In this document: one piece after another, positions 1 through 7,106 of the stretch
How positions within the stretch are numbered: the first letter of the stretch is position 1
Layout: each line of letters opens with the position of its first letter
Assembly (NCBI GenBank): GCA_002293505.1
Contig: DBDI01000024.1
Span: 221 to 10,377 of the forward strand
Direction: 5' to 3'
Source: Alistipes sp. UBA936
Lineage (GTDB): Bacteria; Bacteroidota; Bacteroidia; Bacteroidales; Rikenellaceae
DNA length: 10,157 bases
Notes under the pieces: generated by a model
Databases searched by the model: none
What the model was told of the DNA's origin: nothing
What the model saw: only the letters and a program-made list of their open reading frames with translations
Position numbers and translations under genes: made by a program

Positions 1-780
1 CCCAACTACTGTACCGTTTCGGCTTGCGCATCGGCTAACCACGCTATGATAGACGCTGTTAACTGGATCCGGCGCGGCGTTGCCGACATCATCGTCACGG
101 GCGGTTCCGAGGCCGGGGTTAACGAGGCTGCCGTCGGTGGGTTCAACTCTATGCAGGCCCTTTCGACCCGTAACGACGACCCCAAGGCCGCTTCCCGGCC
201 GTTCGACGTCGACCGCGACGGTTTCGTGATCGGCGAAGGCGCCGGCGCCCTGATCTTCGAGGAGTTGGAGCACGCCAAGGCCCGCGGCGCTAAAATCTAC
301 GCCGAAGTCGTCGGCGGAGGTTGCTCGGGTGACGCATACCACTACGCCGCTCCTCACCCGGAAGGTAAAGGGGCGATGTTGGCGATGCGGATGGCGTTGC
401 AGGATGCGGGACTGAAGACCAGCGATATAGAGTACATCAATGTTCACGGTACCTCGACCCCCGCGGGCGACGGGCCGGAACTTATGGCGATCCAAAAACT
501 CTTCGGCGAGGACGCCTACAAGATGAACATCTCGGCTACCAAGTCGATGACCGGCCACCTGCTCGGTGCCGCCGGAGCCGTCGAAGCCCAAGCAGTCATT
601 ATGGCCCTCACCGAGGGCGTGATCCCGCCTACGATCAACTTGGCGAACCTCGATCCTGCCATCGACCCAAAGCTCAACCTGACTCCGAACAAAGCCCAGA
701 AGCGCGACATAACCTACGCAATGTCAAACACTTTCGGCTTCGGGGGGCACAATTCGTCGGTGATATTCAAAAAAATCTAA
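1..780 (+). CDS. fabF: beta-ketoacyl-ACP synthase II (FabF), 3' part
   Basis: Condensing enzyme of type II fatty-acid synthesis. It condenses malonyl-ACP with an acyl-enzyme, elongating the chain by two carbons in the cytoplasm. The reading frame is open from base 1, so the gene enters from outside the window and the N-terminal part (roughly 160 residues by comparison with E. coli FabF) is missing. The visible part carries the nucleophile cysteine in TVSACASA (codon 25-27), the first active-site histidine in NVHGTSTPAGD (codon 445-447), the conserved lysine of TKSMTGH (541-543) and the second histidine of the same motif (556-558). The C-terminus (SNTFGFGGHNSSVIFKK) is typical of FabF. The Cys-His-His set separates it from FabH. 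It ends with TAA 3 bp before rnc, an arrangement suggesting co-transcription. An ATG at 46 is internal and not the start. Confidence 0.96.
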   Translation, partial: PNYCTVSACASANHAMIDAVNWIRRGVADIIVTGGSEAGVNEAAVGGFNSMQALSTRNDDPKAASRPFDVDRDGFVIGEGAGALIFEELEHAKARGAKIYAEVVGGGCSGDAYHYAAPHPEGKGAMLAMRMALQDAGLKTSDIEYINVHGTSTPAGDGPELMAIQKLFGEDAYKMNISATKSMTGHLLGAAGAVEAQAVIMALTEGVIPPTINLANLDPAIDPKLNLTPNKAQKRDITYAMSNTFGFGGHNSSVIFKKI

Positions 781-783
781 CCT

Positions 784-1554
784 ATGTTTCCGATACAGAT
801 CGTATCGCTGGTTCATCGGTATCATAGTAGGGACAAAGAGTATTACCGCCTCATTAGGGAAATATTCGGTGTTCACGCGCGAAACATCGAGCTCTATAAG
901 CTGGCGCTGATGCATCGCTCGGCGTCTGTTTGCCTGGCAGACGGAACCCAGCTCAATAACGAACGCCTTGAGTACCTGGGTGATGCGATCCTCGAGGCTA
1001 TCACTTCCGACTATCTCTTCATCGCTTTTCCGCGGGCCGACGAGGGCGAACTCACTCGCCTCCGCTCCAAGATTGTTAACCGTACCACACTCAATACCTT
1101 GGCCGAATCTATCGGCCTCGACCGCCACATCATTCGCCATACGAACGGCTCCAGCATTCAGAAACACATCAACGGCGACGCGCTCGAAGCGATGATCGGC
1201 GCTCTCTACCTCGATCAAGGTTATGAACGGACTAATCGCGTGTTGATCAACCGCTTATTCGTCCGCCACCTGAACCTCGAAGAACTCATCGCCGCCGAGA
1301 CCGATTACAAAAGCCGCCTCATCGAGTGGTGTCAGCGTAACCGCCAGACGATCACTTTCGCTACCGCGCACGACGAGCGTTACACCTCCCAGCGGCCCGT
1401 GTTTCGTTCGGCCGTGATGGTCGACGGGATTGAGGTCGGCCACGGCGTCGGCGATACCAAAAAACAGGCCGAACAACACGCCGCCTGCACCGTCTGGGGT
1501 GCCTTTTCGGACGAAGCCGGCGACTGGTTCCTCGAAGCTGTCGACAGGCTTTGA
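784..1554 (+). CDS. rnc: ribonuclease III
   Basis: Double-strand-specific endoribonuclease that processes rRNA precursors and structured mRNAs in the cytoplasm. The 256-residue protein has the RNase III signature ERLEYLGDAIL at residues 60-70, with metal-binding candidates E60, E63 and D67. The second acidic pair D132 and E135 is in GDALEAMIGALYLDQG. A double-stranded RNA-binding domain follows at about residues 174-238, ending in the expected DTKKQAEQHAA helix. It is about 30 residues longer than the E. coli enzyme, mostly in an N-terminal extension of about 22 residues before the catalytic helices; such extensions are common in Bacteroidota. The ATG at 784 lies 3 bp after the fabF stop, and no better internal start exists before the conserved domain. 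The downstream radC start is 4 bp after the TGA stop. Confidence 0.95.
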   Translation: MFPIQIVSLVHRYHSRDKEYYRLIREIFGVHARNIELYKLALMHRSASVCLADGTQLNNERLEYLGDAILEAITSDYLFIAFPRADEGELTRLRSKIVNRTTLNTLAESIGLDRHIIRHTNGSSIQKHINGDALEAMIGALYLDQGYERTNRVLINRLFVRHLNLEELIAAETDYKSRLIEWCQRNRQTITFATAHDERYTSQRPVFRSAVMVDGIEVGHGVGDTKKQAEQHAACTVWGAFSDEAGDWFLEAVDRL

Positions 1555-1558
1555 CAAA

Positions 1559-2320
1559 ATGGTTATGGCGAAGACTGCCAGAGAGATACGCGAAAAACTT
1601 CTGACTTCCGGGGCTGAGCGCCTTTCGGATGCCGAGCTCGTGGCACTGATTCTTCGCGAGGGCACGGACACCTGTTCGGTGCTCGAATTGGCCGAAAAAA
1701 TCCTTTCCGAAGCCTCGACCGCAACCCCCGGCGCCTCGTCTCCACGCACGGCCCCCGGCGCCTCCCCACTCACCTCCCGCACACCCCCCGCTCCCCGCCG
1801 AAACACCCTCTCTGCTCTCGCTTCTGCGGATATCTCACGACTGCGCCGACTTGGCGGTATGGGTACCCTGCGTGCTTCGGCTCTGGTTGCTGCGGCTGAG
1901 TTTGGCCGCCGGGTCGAGGCCGAAAAAGCCAACGAAAAAGCGCTCGAAATCAACACTATAACCTCGACCGAGGACGTTCTTCATCTGTTCGCACCTCTGG
2001 CCGACCTTGTTCGCGAGGAGTTTTGGGTTCTGTTTTTGTCATCGGCCGGACGGGTGATCGACCGTCTTCGCGTCAGTCAGGGCGGGGTTGGCGGGACGGT
2101 TGTCGACCACCGCCTGATCGTCAAACGGGCGGTCGAGTTGCTTGCTCCGTCGCTCATTTTGGTTCACAACCACCCTTCCGGCGTCGCGGCTCCTTCGCCC
2201 GAGGACATCACCACTACAGACACGGTTCGCACCGCCGCAGCCCTGTTCGACATCCGCGTGTTGGACCACGTTATCGTCTCTCGCTCAGGCGCTTACAGCT
2301 TTGCTGAAAACGGCATTTAG
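1559..2320 (+). CDS. radC: RadC-family JAB/MPN-domain protein
   Basis: RadC-family protein. The old DNA-repair assignment is doubtful and the biochemical role is unknown; the fold is that of JAMM metalloproteases. From the ATG at 1559 it is 253 residues. The N-terminal region holds the family motif REKLLTSGAERLSDAELVALILREG (residues 11-35 here) and a helix-hairpin-helix-like segment at about 84-118. The JAB/MPN domain spans about 133-253 with the metal motif HNHPSG...PSPED, giving H203, H205 and D216, and a likely catalytic glutamate at E153 or E154. An ATG at 1565 is an alternative start. The frame is open upstream to 1430, but that part overlaps rnc and lacks family similarity. A Pro/Ala/Ser/Thr-rich stretch at residues 50-83 looks inserted relative to ordinary RadC proteins. 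It is probably the last gene of the fabF-rnc-radC transcript and is convergent with the next gene. Confidence 0.92.
   Translation: MVMAKTAREIREKLLTSGAERLSDAELVALILREGTDTCSVLELAEKILSEASTATPGASSPRTAPGASPLTSRTPPAPRRNTLSALASADISRLRRLGGMGTLRASALVAAAEFGRRVEAEKANEKALEINTITSTEDVLHLFAPLADLVREEFWVLFLSSAGRVIDRLRVSQGGVGGTVVDHRLIVKRAVELLAPSLILVHNHPSGVAAPSPEDITTTDTVRTAAALFDIRVLDHVIVSRSGAYSFAENGI
1725..1764 (+). repeat. 13-bp direct repeat inside radC
   Basis: The 13-mer CCCCCGGCGCCTC occurs at 1725-1737 and again at 1752-1764. The copies start 27 nt apart, exactly nine codons, so the protein reads PGAS twice in a low-complexity run (residues 57-60 and 66-69 of RadC). The in-frame spacing suggests expansion by replication slippage of a C-rich tract within a tolerated linker. 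This is seen directly; the mechanism is inferred. Confidence 0.8.
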
Positions 2321-2339
2321 CGAGCCTCCAGCCCGCCCT

Positions 2340-3344
2340 TTAGAACTTCACCGTGTGCACATAGTGCTCCAGCTGGCGGATGTAGTTTCTCTGCGATAGC
2401 CTCGGGTCTGGCGAATAGACATAGAGGTCGATCGCCAGTACGTGTGATGGACTTCCGTCCGGGCCCGCGACGACTGTCGAATAGTTGGTGTACGGGCCGC
2501 CCATAAAGTCGCCGCGCACGTTCCAAAATCCGTGTAGTTCGGCCCACTGACGGCCGTTTATCTTCTTGTAAACCAGTTCCGTATACTCCCTGTCCGTTGC
2601 CATATGCGAGCCCGGATTTTCGCCCGGTATCCGCGCCGCGAACTCGTCCCGCCTCGCCAGTAGCGCCTCCTTGCTCAGGTCGGTCGAACCGCTGAACGGA
2701 TAGGTATAGATGACGATTCCCTGGCTCGAACGCGGTAGTTCGTACGACATCCACAGGAATCCCTCGCTGTCGTCGCGCACTGTGTATGCGGGGCCGGTTC
2801 CCATCTCGATCCCGAATTTGGCCTTCACCAGTTCTGCGATTGCCGCGGGGGTATGCCCCTGTGCATCAGCCACATCGCGATCCTTTTCCGCCGCTTCCAG
2901 CACCAGCACAATGTCGTCCAACCGCTCACCCAGCAGTTCCAGCATCGCGGTCTCGTTCGGTGCCGTGGCTGTCAAGACCACCTGCGGTCGCGCCCATCGA
3001 TCGGCCGCCATACCCAAAGTAGCCTCGGTCACCTCAGGGTTGACATTGACTATCAGAATGTTGCGATGCCTCGGTACAAACTTTGTGAAGCCCTCCGGCA
3101 GCACCCTCAACAGCGTGAACATCGTCTCCTCGCGGTTGACCATCGGGAATCTCGCTGCCAAAACAGCCCTCAGCGTGTCGCCCACCGGCCCGCTCCACTC
3201 CGGATGATCGGCCACTACAACCAGCTCATACTGAGCGCCTTGTGATTCATACTTGTACCCCTCGTTCTCGCCGCCCCTGCGGCCACCCCGGGCCCCGCAC
3301 GCCACCAGCGCCGCGAGACCCAAAATCAACAATAATCTTTTCAT
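2340..3344 (-). CDS. DUF4837-family lipoprotein
   Basis: Predicted surface or periplasmic lipoprotein of unknown function, resembling the Bacteroidota family DUF4837. It is 334 residues. The N-terminus MKRLLLILGLAALVACGARG is a lipoprotein signal peptide: a positively charged start, a hydrophobic core and a lipobox LVAC, with the lipidated cysteine at residue 16. A Gly/Arg-rich spacer follows, then the mature domain, with segments such as HRNILIVNVNP, SSQGIVIYTYPFSG and NVRGDFMGGPYTNYS. The last two are the kind of sequence I associate with DUF4837; no catalytic motif is recognisable. The ATG at 3344 was chosen because the signal peptide begins there and a purine-rich AAAAAAGGA lies just upstream. 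It starts 2 nt after the ubiX stop, so it is the last gene of the - operon and probably translationally coupled. Lnt, encoded in this window, would N-acylate it. Confidence 0.85.
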   Translation of the reverse strand: MKRLLLILGLAALVACGARGGRRGGENEGYKYESQGAQYELVVVADHPEWSGPVGDTLRAVLAARFPMVNREETMFTLLRVLPEGFTKFVPRHRNILIVNVNPEVTEATLGMAADRWARPQVVLTATAPNETAMLELLGERLDDIVLVLEAAEKDRDVADAQGHTPAAIAELVKAKFGIEMGTGPAYTVRDDSEGFLWMSYELPRSSQGIVIYTYPFSGSTDLSKEALLARRDEFAARIPGENPGSHMATDREYTELVYKKINGRQWAELHGFWNVRGDFMGGPYTNYSTVVAGPDGSPSHVLAIDLYVYSPDPRLSQRNYIRQLEHYVHTVKF

Positions 3345-3346
3345 AA

Positions 3347-3925
3347 TCAGTCCTTTTTTCCCCATTCGTAGCGCGGTCGGTCGATGCCGAGTCGCGTCAA
3401 AATTCTTTCTGTTACGGTTTTGCACACCGCCTCTACACTCTCCGGCCGCGAATAGAAACTCGGCGCGGCGGGCAATATGACGGCTCCTGCTTCGGCCAGC
3501 GTGGTGAGGTTGCGTAAGTGTATCAGACTGAGCGGTGTTTCCCTCGGCACGAGTATCAGCCGTCGGCCCTCTTTGAGCATCACATCGGCGGCCCGTTCTA
3601 TCAGATTTCCGCTCACTCCCGCCGCCAGTCGGCCCACGGTTCCCATCGAGCAGGGCACCACCACCATCGCGTCCCACCTCGCCGACCCGCTCGCCGGGGA
3701 GGCCCACAAGTCATCCGGCTCAAACCGCTCGATCCGTTTCGCGCCCGGAAAATGCTCGCCCCCCTCGGAGCCCGGCAACACCACCCCTTCCCAAGCTGCA
3801 ACCTCCGCACCGCTGGGACTCACAATAAGCCCCACTCTCTCCACACCTCCTTCCAGCAGGCTCTCCAGCACTCCCTTCGCATACCCCGCCCCGCTGGCTC
3901 CCGTCACCGCAACCAATACTCGCAT
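3347..3925 (-). CDS. ubiX: flavin prenyltransferase UbiX
   Basis: UbiX joins a dimethylallyl group to reduced FMN, making the prenylated FMN cofactor used by UbiD-type decarboxylases. The 192-residue length is normal. Recognisable segments are the nucleotide-binding VTGASGAGYAKG at 7-18, VVPCSMGTVGRLAAGVSGNL at 89-108, RAADVMLKE at 111-119, and the block VPRETPLSLIHLRNL at 126-140 followed by PSFYSRPES. K118, E129 and Y158 appear to correspond to active-site residues described for other UbiX proteins (by alignment from memory). The start ATG at 3925 shares its A with the TAA stop of the upstream gene (TAATG), which favours translational coupling and rules out the longer open frame. No ubiD is in the window, so the decarboxylase it serves must be elsewhere. 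Confidence 0.93.
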   Translation of the reverse strand: MRVLVAVTGASGAGYAKGVLESLLEGGVERVGLIVSPSGAEVAAWEGVVLPGSEGGEHFPGAKRIERFEPDDLWASPASGSARWDAMVVVPCSMGTVGRLAAGVSGNLIERAADVMLKEGRRLILVPRETPLSLIHLRNLTTLAEAGAVILPAAPSFYSRPESVEAVCKTVTERILTRLGIDRPRYEWGKKD

Positions 3926-6270
3926 TACTTCATTACCGATTCGTGATAGTCTTTCTGGAAGGGTTCTCCTGCCCAGGCCCGCTTTGCCGTCCACGCTTCT
4001 GCCGGGTCTGTCCAGAATGGTGCCGAGGCCGGTAGTCCTAACGGTAGAAACACCAGCGAGGTCATATACAAGCTTCCCGTGTTGGTGTAGTAGTCGGCGA
4101 TGTCGGGTTGTTCTCCCGCGAAGCCGAAGACCAGATAGCCGGCAGAGTTATATACCGCTCCCGAGTCGAACAGCCTGTGCATCACCGCCGTCAGCGCACT
4201 TCTCACTCCTCCGTTGGTCAGCCTTTCCGGTAGTCCATACTTCCACGCCGACAGTGCCAGACTCTGGAACACTCCCATCCTGTACGTAATCGAGCGTCCC
4301 ATCGGGGGGTATGCTCCTTCGGGCGAGATCAGCCTCTCCAGTAGCACATTGTAGCGCTGCATCCTCCTCAGCGCCAAGTCGTGCGTCAGCGGTAGGCGGG
4401 CTTTCTTTGCCGTCATCACTTCGGTTGTTTCGACCATCATCGGGTGTATCACATAGCTGTTGTAGTAGTCGAGCGAGAACTCCGGTCCGTCGCTGTACCA
4501 CCCGTCTCCCACATACCACTCGCCCACCTTTGCCACACTCAAATACAACGAATGCGCATCGTGCTCCTCTCCCACCATCAGTAGGAGCGCGTCGATCATC
4601 GCCCTGAACAGTATCCAGTTGTTGTACCACGCCGGTATTCTCATCAGTTGCCGGAACTCGGCCACATACCTCGCTTTTGTCACCTCATCCAGCGGTTCCC
4701 ACAGCGCTTCCGGGGCCCTCATCAGACTGTTCGCCACATACGCCGCATCGACCAGCACCTGCGCACTCGTCGTCCTCCAGCCCAGATAGTCCGGACTCTC
4801 CGGATCGACCGCGTTCGCATAGCTCTTCAGCGCATAGCCCCTCAGTTCGGCTCTCATTGCTCCTTCGGGGGTTCCGTCGTCTGGTAACGCTATCCACGGT
4901 GCTATTCCGGCCATCAGTCGCCCGAACGCCTCCATCCACGCCACATCCGGGTCGCGCCCATCCCACGTCGGGCTGTACCCCATCGGCATCGTTTCCCTCA
5001 GTTCGCCGCGGCTCATAGGTTCCAGAATCGGCTTCGAGAGCTTGTACGCTTGTTCGGCCCAGTACTCTCTGTCGGTTTGTGTTTGTTTTGGTTTTGCTGC
5101 CATAAGTGGTGTTGCGACCGCAATGGCGGCCACGAGTAACGCTCCCCGCCGGGCGATGCCCAGGATTGTTTCGACTGCTTTTTTCATAGTATTCAGGTTA
5201 GTTAGTTCTTTCAGACTGTGGAAATTTTCTCCTCCCGCGAACAGATTGGGGCAGGGTAGCCCTTCCCACGACAGGCGCGCTCCGTCGGTTCCTCCTCGTA
5301 TCGGTTTTTCGACCGGTTCTACTCCCGCTGCCTGCATCGCTCTCCTTGCCCGCTCCACTACGTGGGGATGGCGCTCAAGTACTTCTCTCATATTGTAGTA
5401 CTGATCTGTTATCGTCACTCTCGCTCCCTGATGCTTCGCCACCTCCTCGGCCAACACCCGCTTTCGTGCCTCGAACTTCTCTCTGTCGTGATCTCGGATA
5501 ATGTATTGCATACTTGCCCGCTCGACCGTTCCCTCTACCCTCATCAGGTGATAAAACCCCTCTCTCCCGCTCGTCGTTTCGGGCCTCTCGCCCGCCGGTA
5601 GCGCTCCATCTATCTCAACGGCCACTCGCGTTGCGTTCACCATCTTTCCTTTCGCATCTCCCGGATGGGCACTCCTGCCCTCTATCTCGACCCGCGCTTC
5701 GGCTGCGTTGAAATTTTCCCACTCCAGTTCTCCCAGCGGCCCTCCGTCGAGCGTGTACGCCCAGTCCGCTCCGAACCTCTCCACATCGAACCCCTCCGTT
5801 CCCCGACCTATCTCTTCATCCGTTGTGAACGCCAGCCTTATCTTTCCGTGCGGCGGCGCTTCCGGGCCGAGTAAGATTTGGGCTGCGGTCATAATCTCTG
5901 CCACTCCCGCTTTGTCGTCCGCTCCCAGTAGTGTCGTCCCGTCACTGGTTATTATGGTCTCTCCTCCCCGCTCGTGTATCTGCGGTTTGATGTTTGCTCC
6001 CGGCGCGTCGGGCGAAGTGTCCACGTGCGCCAAAAAACCTATCACCGGCTCCCTGCCCTTACCCGCGCCTTCCTCCTGAGGCGAAGCCGGTATCGTCGCG
6101 GTTAAATATCCCTCTTCGTGTAGTTCCACTTCCGCTGCTCCCATCTCTTTCAGTTCGCCCTCCAGCATCCGTAGTAGCTCCCACTGCCCGGGGCTCGTCG
6201 GCTTGGCTTCGACGGCCGGATTCGCGGTCGTGTCCACCGCCACATACCTCAAAAATCTCTCTAACAGCAT
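3925..6270 (-). CDS. pepT: peptidase T fused in frame to a DUF2264 domain
   Basis: One uninterrupted frame of 781 codons encodes two proteins normally separate. Residues 1 to about 375 are peptidase T, a cytoplasmic dinuclear-zinc aminotripeptidase (M20B). It starts MLLERFLRYVAVDT and keeps the metal and catalytic residues: H82 and D84 in HVDTSPD, D118 in LGADDKAG, E152 and E153 in TDEEIGRG, D175 in TLDGG, and H351. Residues 376-392 are hydrophobic after a double arginine and resemble a signal peptide without its own start. Residues from about 400 to 781 match DUF2264 (WMEAFGRLMAGIAPW at 445-459, GDGWYSDGPEFSLDYYNSY at 588-606). This is an uncharacterised, mostly helical family that I recall being placed with six-hairpin glycosidases. 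The ATG overlaps the ispH stop by 10 nt, and the TAA shares a base with the ubiX start. A genuine fusion, a lost stop codon or a sequencing error are all possible. An internal ATG at 5187 could start a separate secreted DUF2264 protein. Confidence 0.85.
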   Translation of the reverse strand: MLLERFLRYVAVDTTANPAVEAKPTSPGQWELLRMLEGELKEMGAAEVELHEEGYLTATIPASPQEEGAGKGREPVIGFLAHVDTSPDAPGANIKPQIHERGGETIITSDGTTLLGADDKAGVAEIMTAAQILLGPEAPPHGKIRLAFTTDEEIGRGTEGFDVERFGADWAYTLDGGPLGELEWENFNAAEARVEIEGRSAHPGDAKGKMVNATRVAVEIDGALPAGERPETTSGREGFYHLMRVEGTVERASMQYIIRDHDREKFEARKRVLAEEVAKHQGARVTITDQYYNMREVLERHPHVVERARRAMQAAGVEPVEKPIRGGTDGARLSWEGLPCPNLFAGGENFHSLKELTNLNTMKKAVETILGIARRGALLVAAIAVATPLMAAKPKQTQTDREYWAEQAYKLSKPILEPMSRGELRETMPMGYSPTWDGRDPDVAWMEAFGRLMAGIAPWIALPDDGTPEGAMRAELRGYALKSYANAVDPESPDYLGWRTTSAQVLVDAAYVANSLMRAPEALWEPLDEVTKARYVAEFRQLMRIPAWYNNWILFRAMIDALLLMVGEEHDAHSLYLSVAKVGEWYVGDGWYSDGPEFSLDYYNSYVIHPMMVETTEVMTAKKARLPLTHDLALRRMQRYNVLLERLISPEGAYPPMGRSITYRMGVFQSLALSAWKYGLPERLTNGGVRSALTAVMHRLFDSGAVYNSAGYLVFGFAGEQPDIADYYTNTGSLYMTSLVFLPLGLPASAPFWTDPAEAWTAKRAWAGEPFQKDYHESVMK
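5095..5148 (-). other. internal signal-peptide or membrane-anchor-like segment at the PepT-DUF2264 junction
   Basis: These codons are residues 375-392 of the fused frame: two positively charged or polar residues (RG, preceded by R374) then ALLVAAIAVATPLMAA, followed by polar KPKQTQTD. The segment looks like the n- and h-regions of a signal peptide with a possible cleavage near MAA/K. If translation begins only at 6270 it could act as a single membrane anchor, with PepT inside and DUF2264 outside, as the arginines favour. If translation re-initiates at the ATG at 5187 (MKKAVETILGIARRG...), it would export a separate DUF2264 protein of about 420 residues. There is no strong Shine-Dalgarno sequence before 5187. 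The topology is inferred. Confidence 0.55.
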
Positions 6271-7106
6271 ATTTTTTCTGCAACTTGTTCCATCAGCCAC
6301 CGCGGGGTAGATGTCGCACCACACACTCCCACCGAGTCCGCTCCATCCAGCCATTCTCCCCTCACATCGTCCGGACCCTCGATCTTGTGGCTTCTCGGGT
6401 TGGCTCCCTTCACCGCTTCGAACAGTACCCGCCCGTTGGAGCTCTTCGCTCCGGCCACAAACAGACACACATCGTGCCTTCGCGCGAACTCCGCCAGCCG
6501 TTCTTCTCTGTCGGCCACCTGACGACACACCGTGTCGTGAATCTCCACCTCGCCTCCTGCTTCCTCCGTCCTCCGCCTCATCTCCGCCCCCAGCCGCCTG
6601 AACTCTCCCAGGCTCGCTGTTGTTTGCGCCAGTAGGTATATCGGCTTCCCGAAATCGACCCGCTCCAAATCCGCTTCGCCCTCTATCACTATCGCGCCTT
6701 CCGCGTGCCCCGTCAGGCCCCTTACTTCCGCGTGGCCCGCTCTCCCGAATATCACCACCTGCCCTCCGACCCTTCTCATTGCCTCCCACGCTTCGGCTAC
6801 CGTCTTCTGTAATGCTGCCACCACCGGACAGGTTGCATCCACCAACTCCACCCCGTGCTCCTCTGCTTCCTCGTACGTTGCCGGTGGTTCTCCGTGCGCC
6901 CTCACCAGTGCCCGCCTCCCCGCCAGGTCTCGTAGATCCGTCCCCTCCGGCGCGGTCTCCATCCCCAATCCCTCCAGCCTCGCGACCTCCGCCGCATTGT
7001 GCACAATATCTCCCAGCGACACTATCGGTACGGCCTCTTCCGCCATCCTGATCGCCCTCACGACTCCGAAACAGAACCCCGATCCGTTATCCACTTCGAT
7101 CCTCAT
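6261..7106 (-). CDS. ispH: 4-hydroxy-3-methylbut-2-enyl diphosphate reductase
   Basis: Final enzyme of the MEP pathway: an iron-sulfur reductase turning HMBPP into IPP and DMAPP in the cytoplasm. It is 281 residues. The three cluster cysteines are visible in the motifs GFCFGVVRAI (C12), VDATCPVV and GVCGATSTP. The substrate-binding histidines sit in DIVHNAAEV, RAHGEPP and GRAGHAEVRG, and SSNGRVLFEA matches the family SSN motif. The start at 7106 puts the first cysteine at residue 12, as in E. coli. Its ATG overlaps the cmk stop as ATGA (4 nt), while its TAG stop lies 10 nt inside pepT; both overlaps imply a polycistronic, coupled operon. A longer in-frame start (MGGGEAAMRI...) exists inside cmk but adds nothing conserved. 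There is no C-terminal S1-domain extension. Confidence 0.96.
   Translation of the reverse strand: MRIEVDNGSGFCFGVVRAIRMAEEAVPIVSLGDIVHNAAEVARLEGLGMETAPEGTDLRDLAGRRALVRAHGEPPATYEEAEEHGVELVDATCPVVAALQKTVAEAWEAMRRVGGQVVIFGRAGHAEVRGLTGHAEGAIVIEGEADLERVDFGKPIYLLAQTTASLGEFRRLGAEMRRRTEEAGGEVEIHDTVCRQVADREERLAEFARRHDVCLFVAGAKSSNGRVLFEAVKGANPRSHKIEGPDDVRGEWLDGADSVGVCGATSTPRWLMEQVAEKICC

Noticed and set aside
2287..2327. Possible terminator hairpin at the end of radC (AGGC...GCCT, with an inner CAGC-TTT-GCTG stem)
   Set aside because: The stems are short and bulged, lie mostly inside the coding sequence, and no T run follows on either strand.
3345..3707. Upstream extension of the DUF4837 frame into ubiX
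   Set aside because: The lipoprotein signal peptide begins at 3344, after a purine-rich stretch. The extension overlaps ubiX out of frame and is not signal-like.
3477..4289. 270-codon + strand open frame opposite ubiX and DUF2264
   Set aside because: The composition is Ser/Pro/Arg-rich as expected from reading the complement of GA-rich coding DNA; it shows no motif and covers two well-supported genes.
6271..6789. Upstream extension of the PepT frame into ispH
   Set aside because: That stretch is an Arg/Gly-rich shadow of ispH. The PepT family N-terminus starts at MLLERFLRYV (6270).
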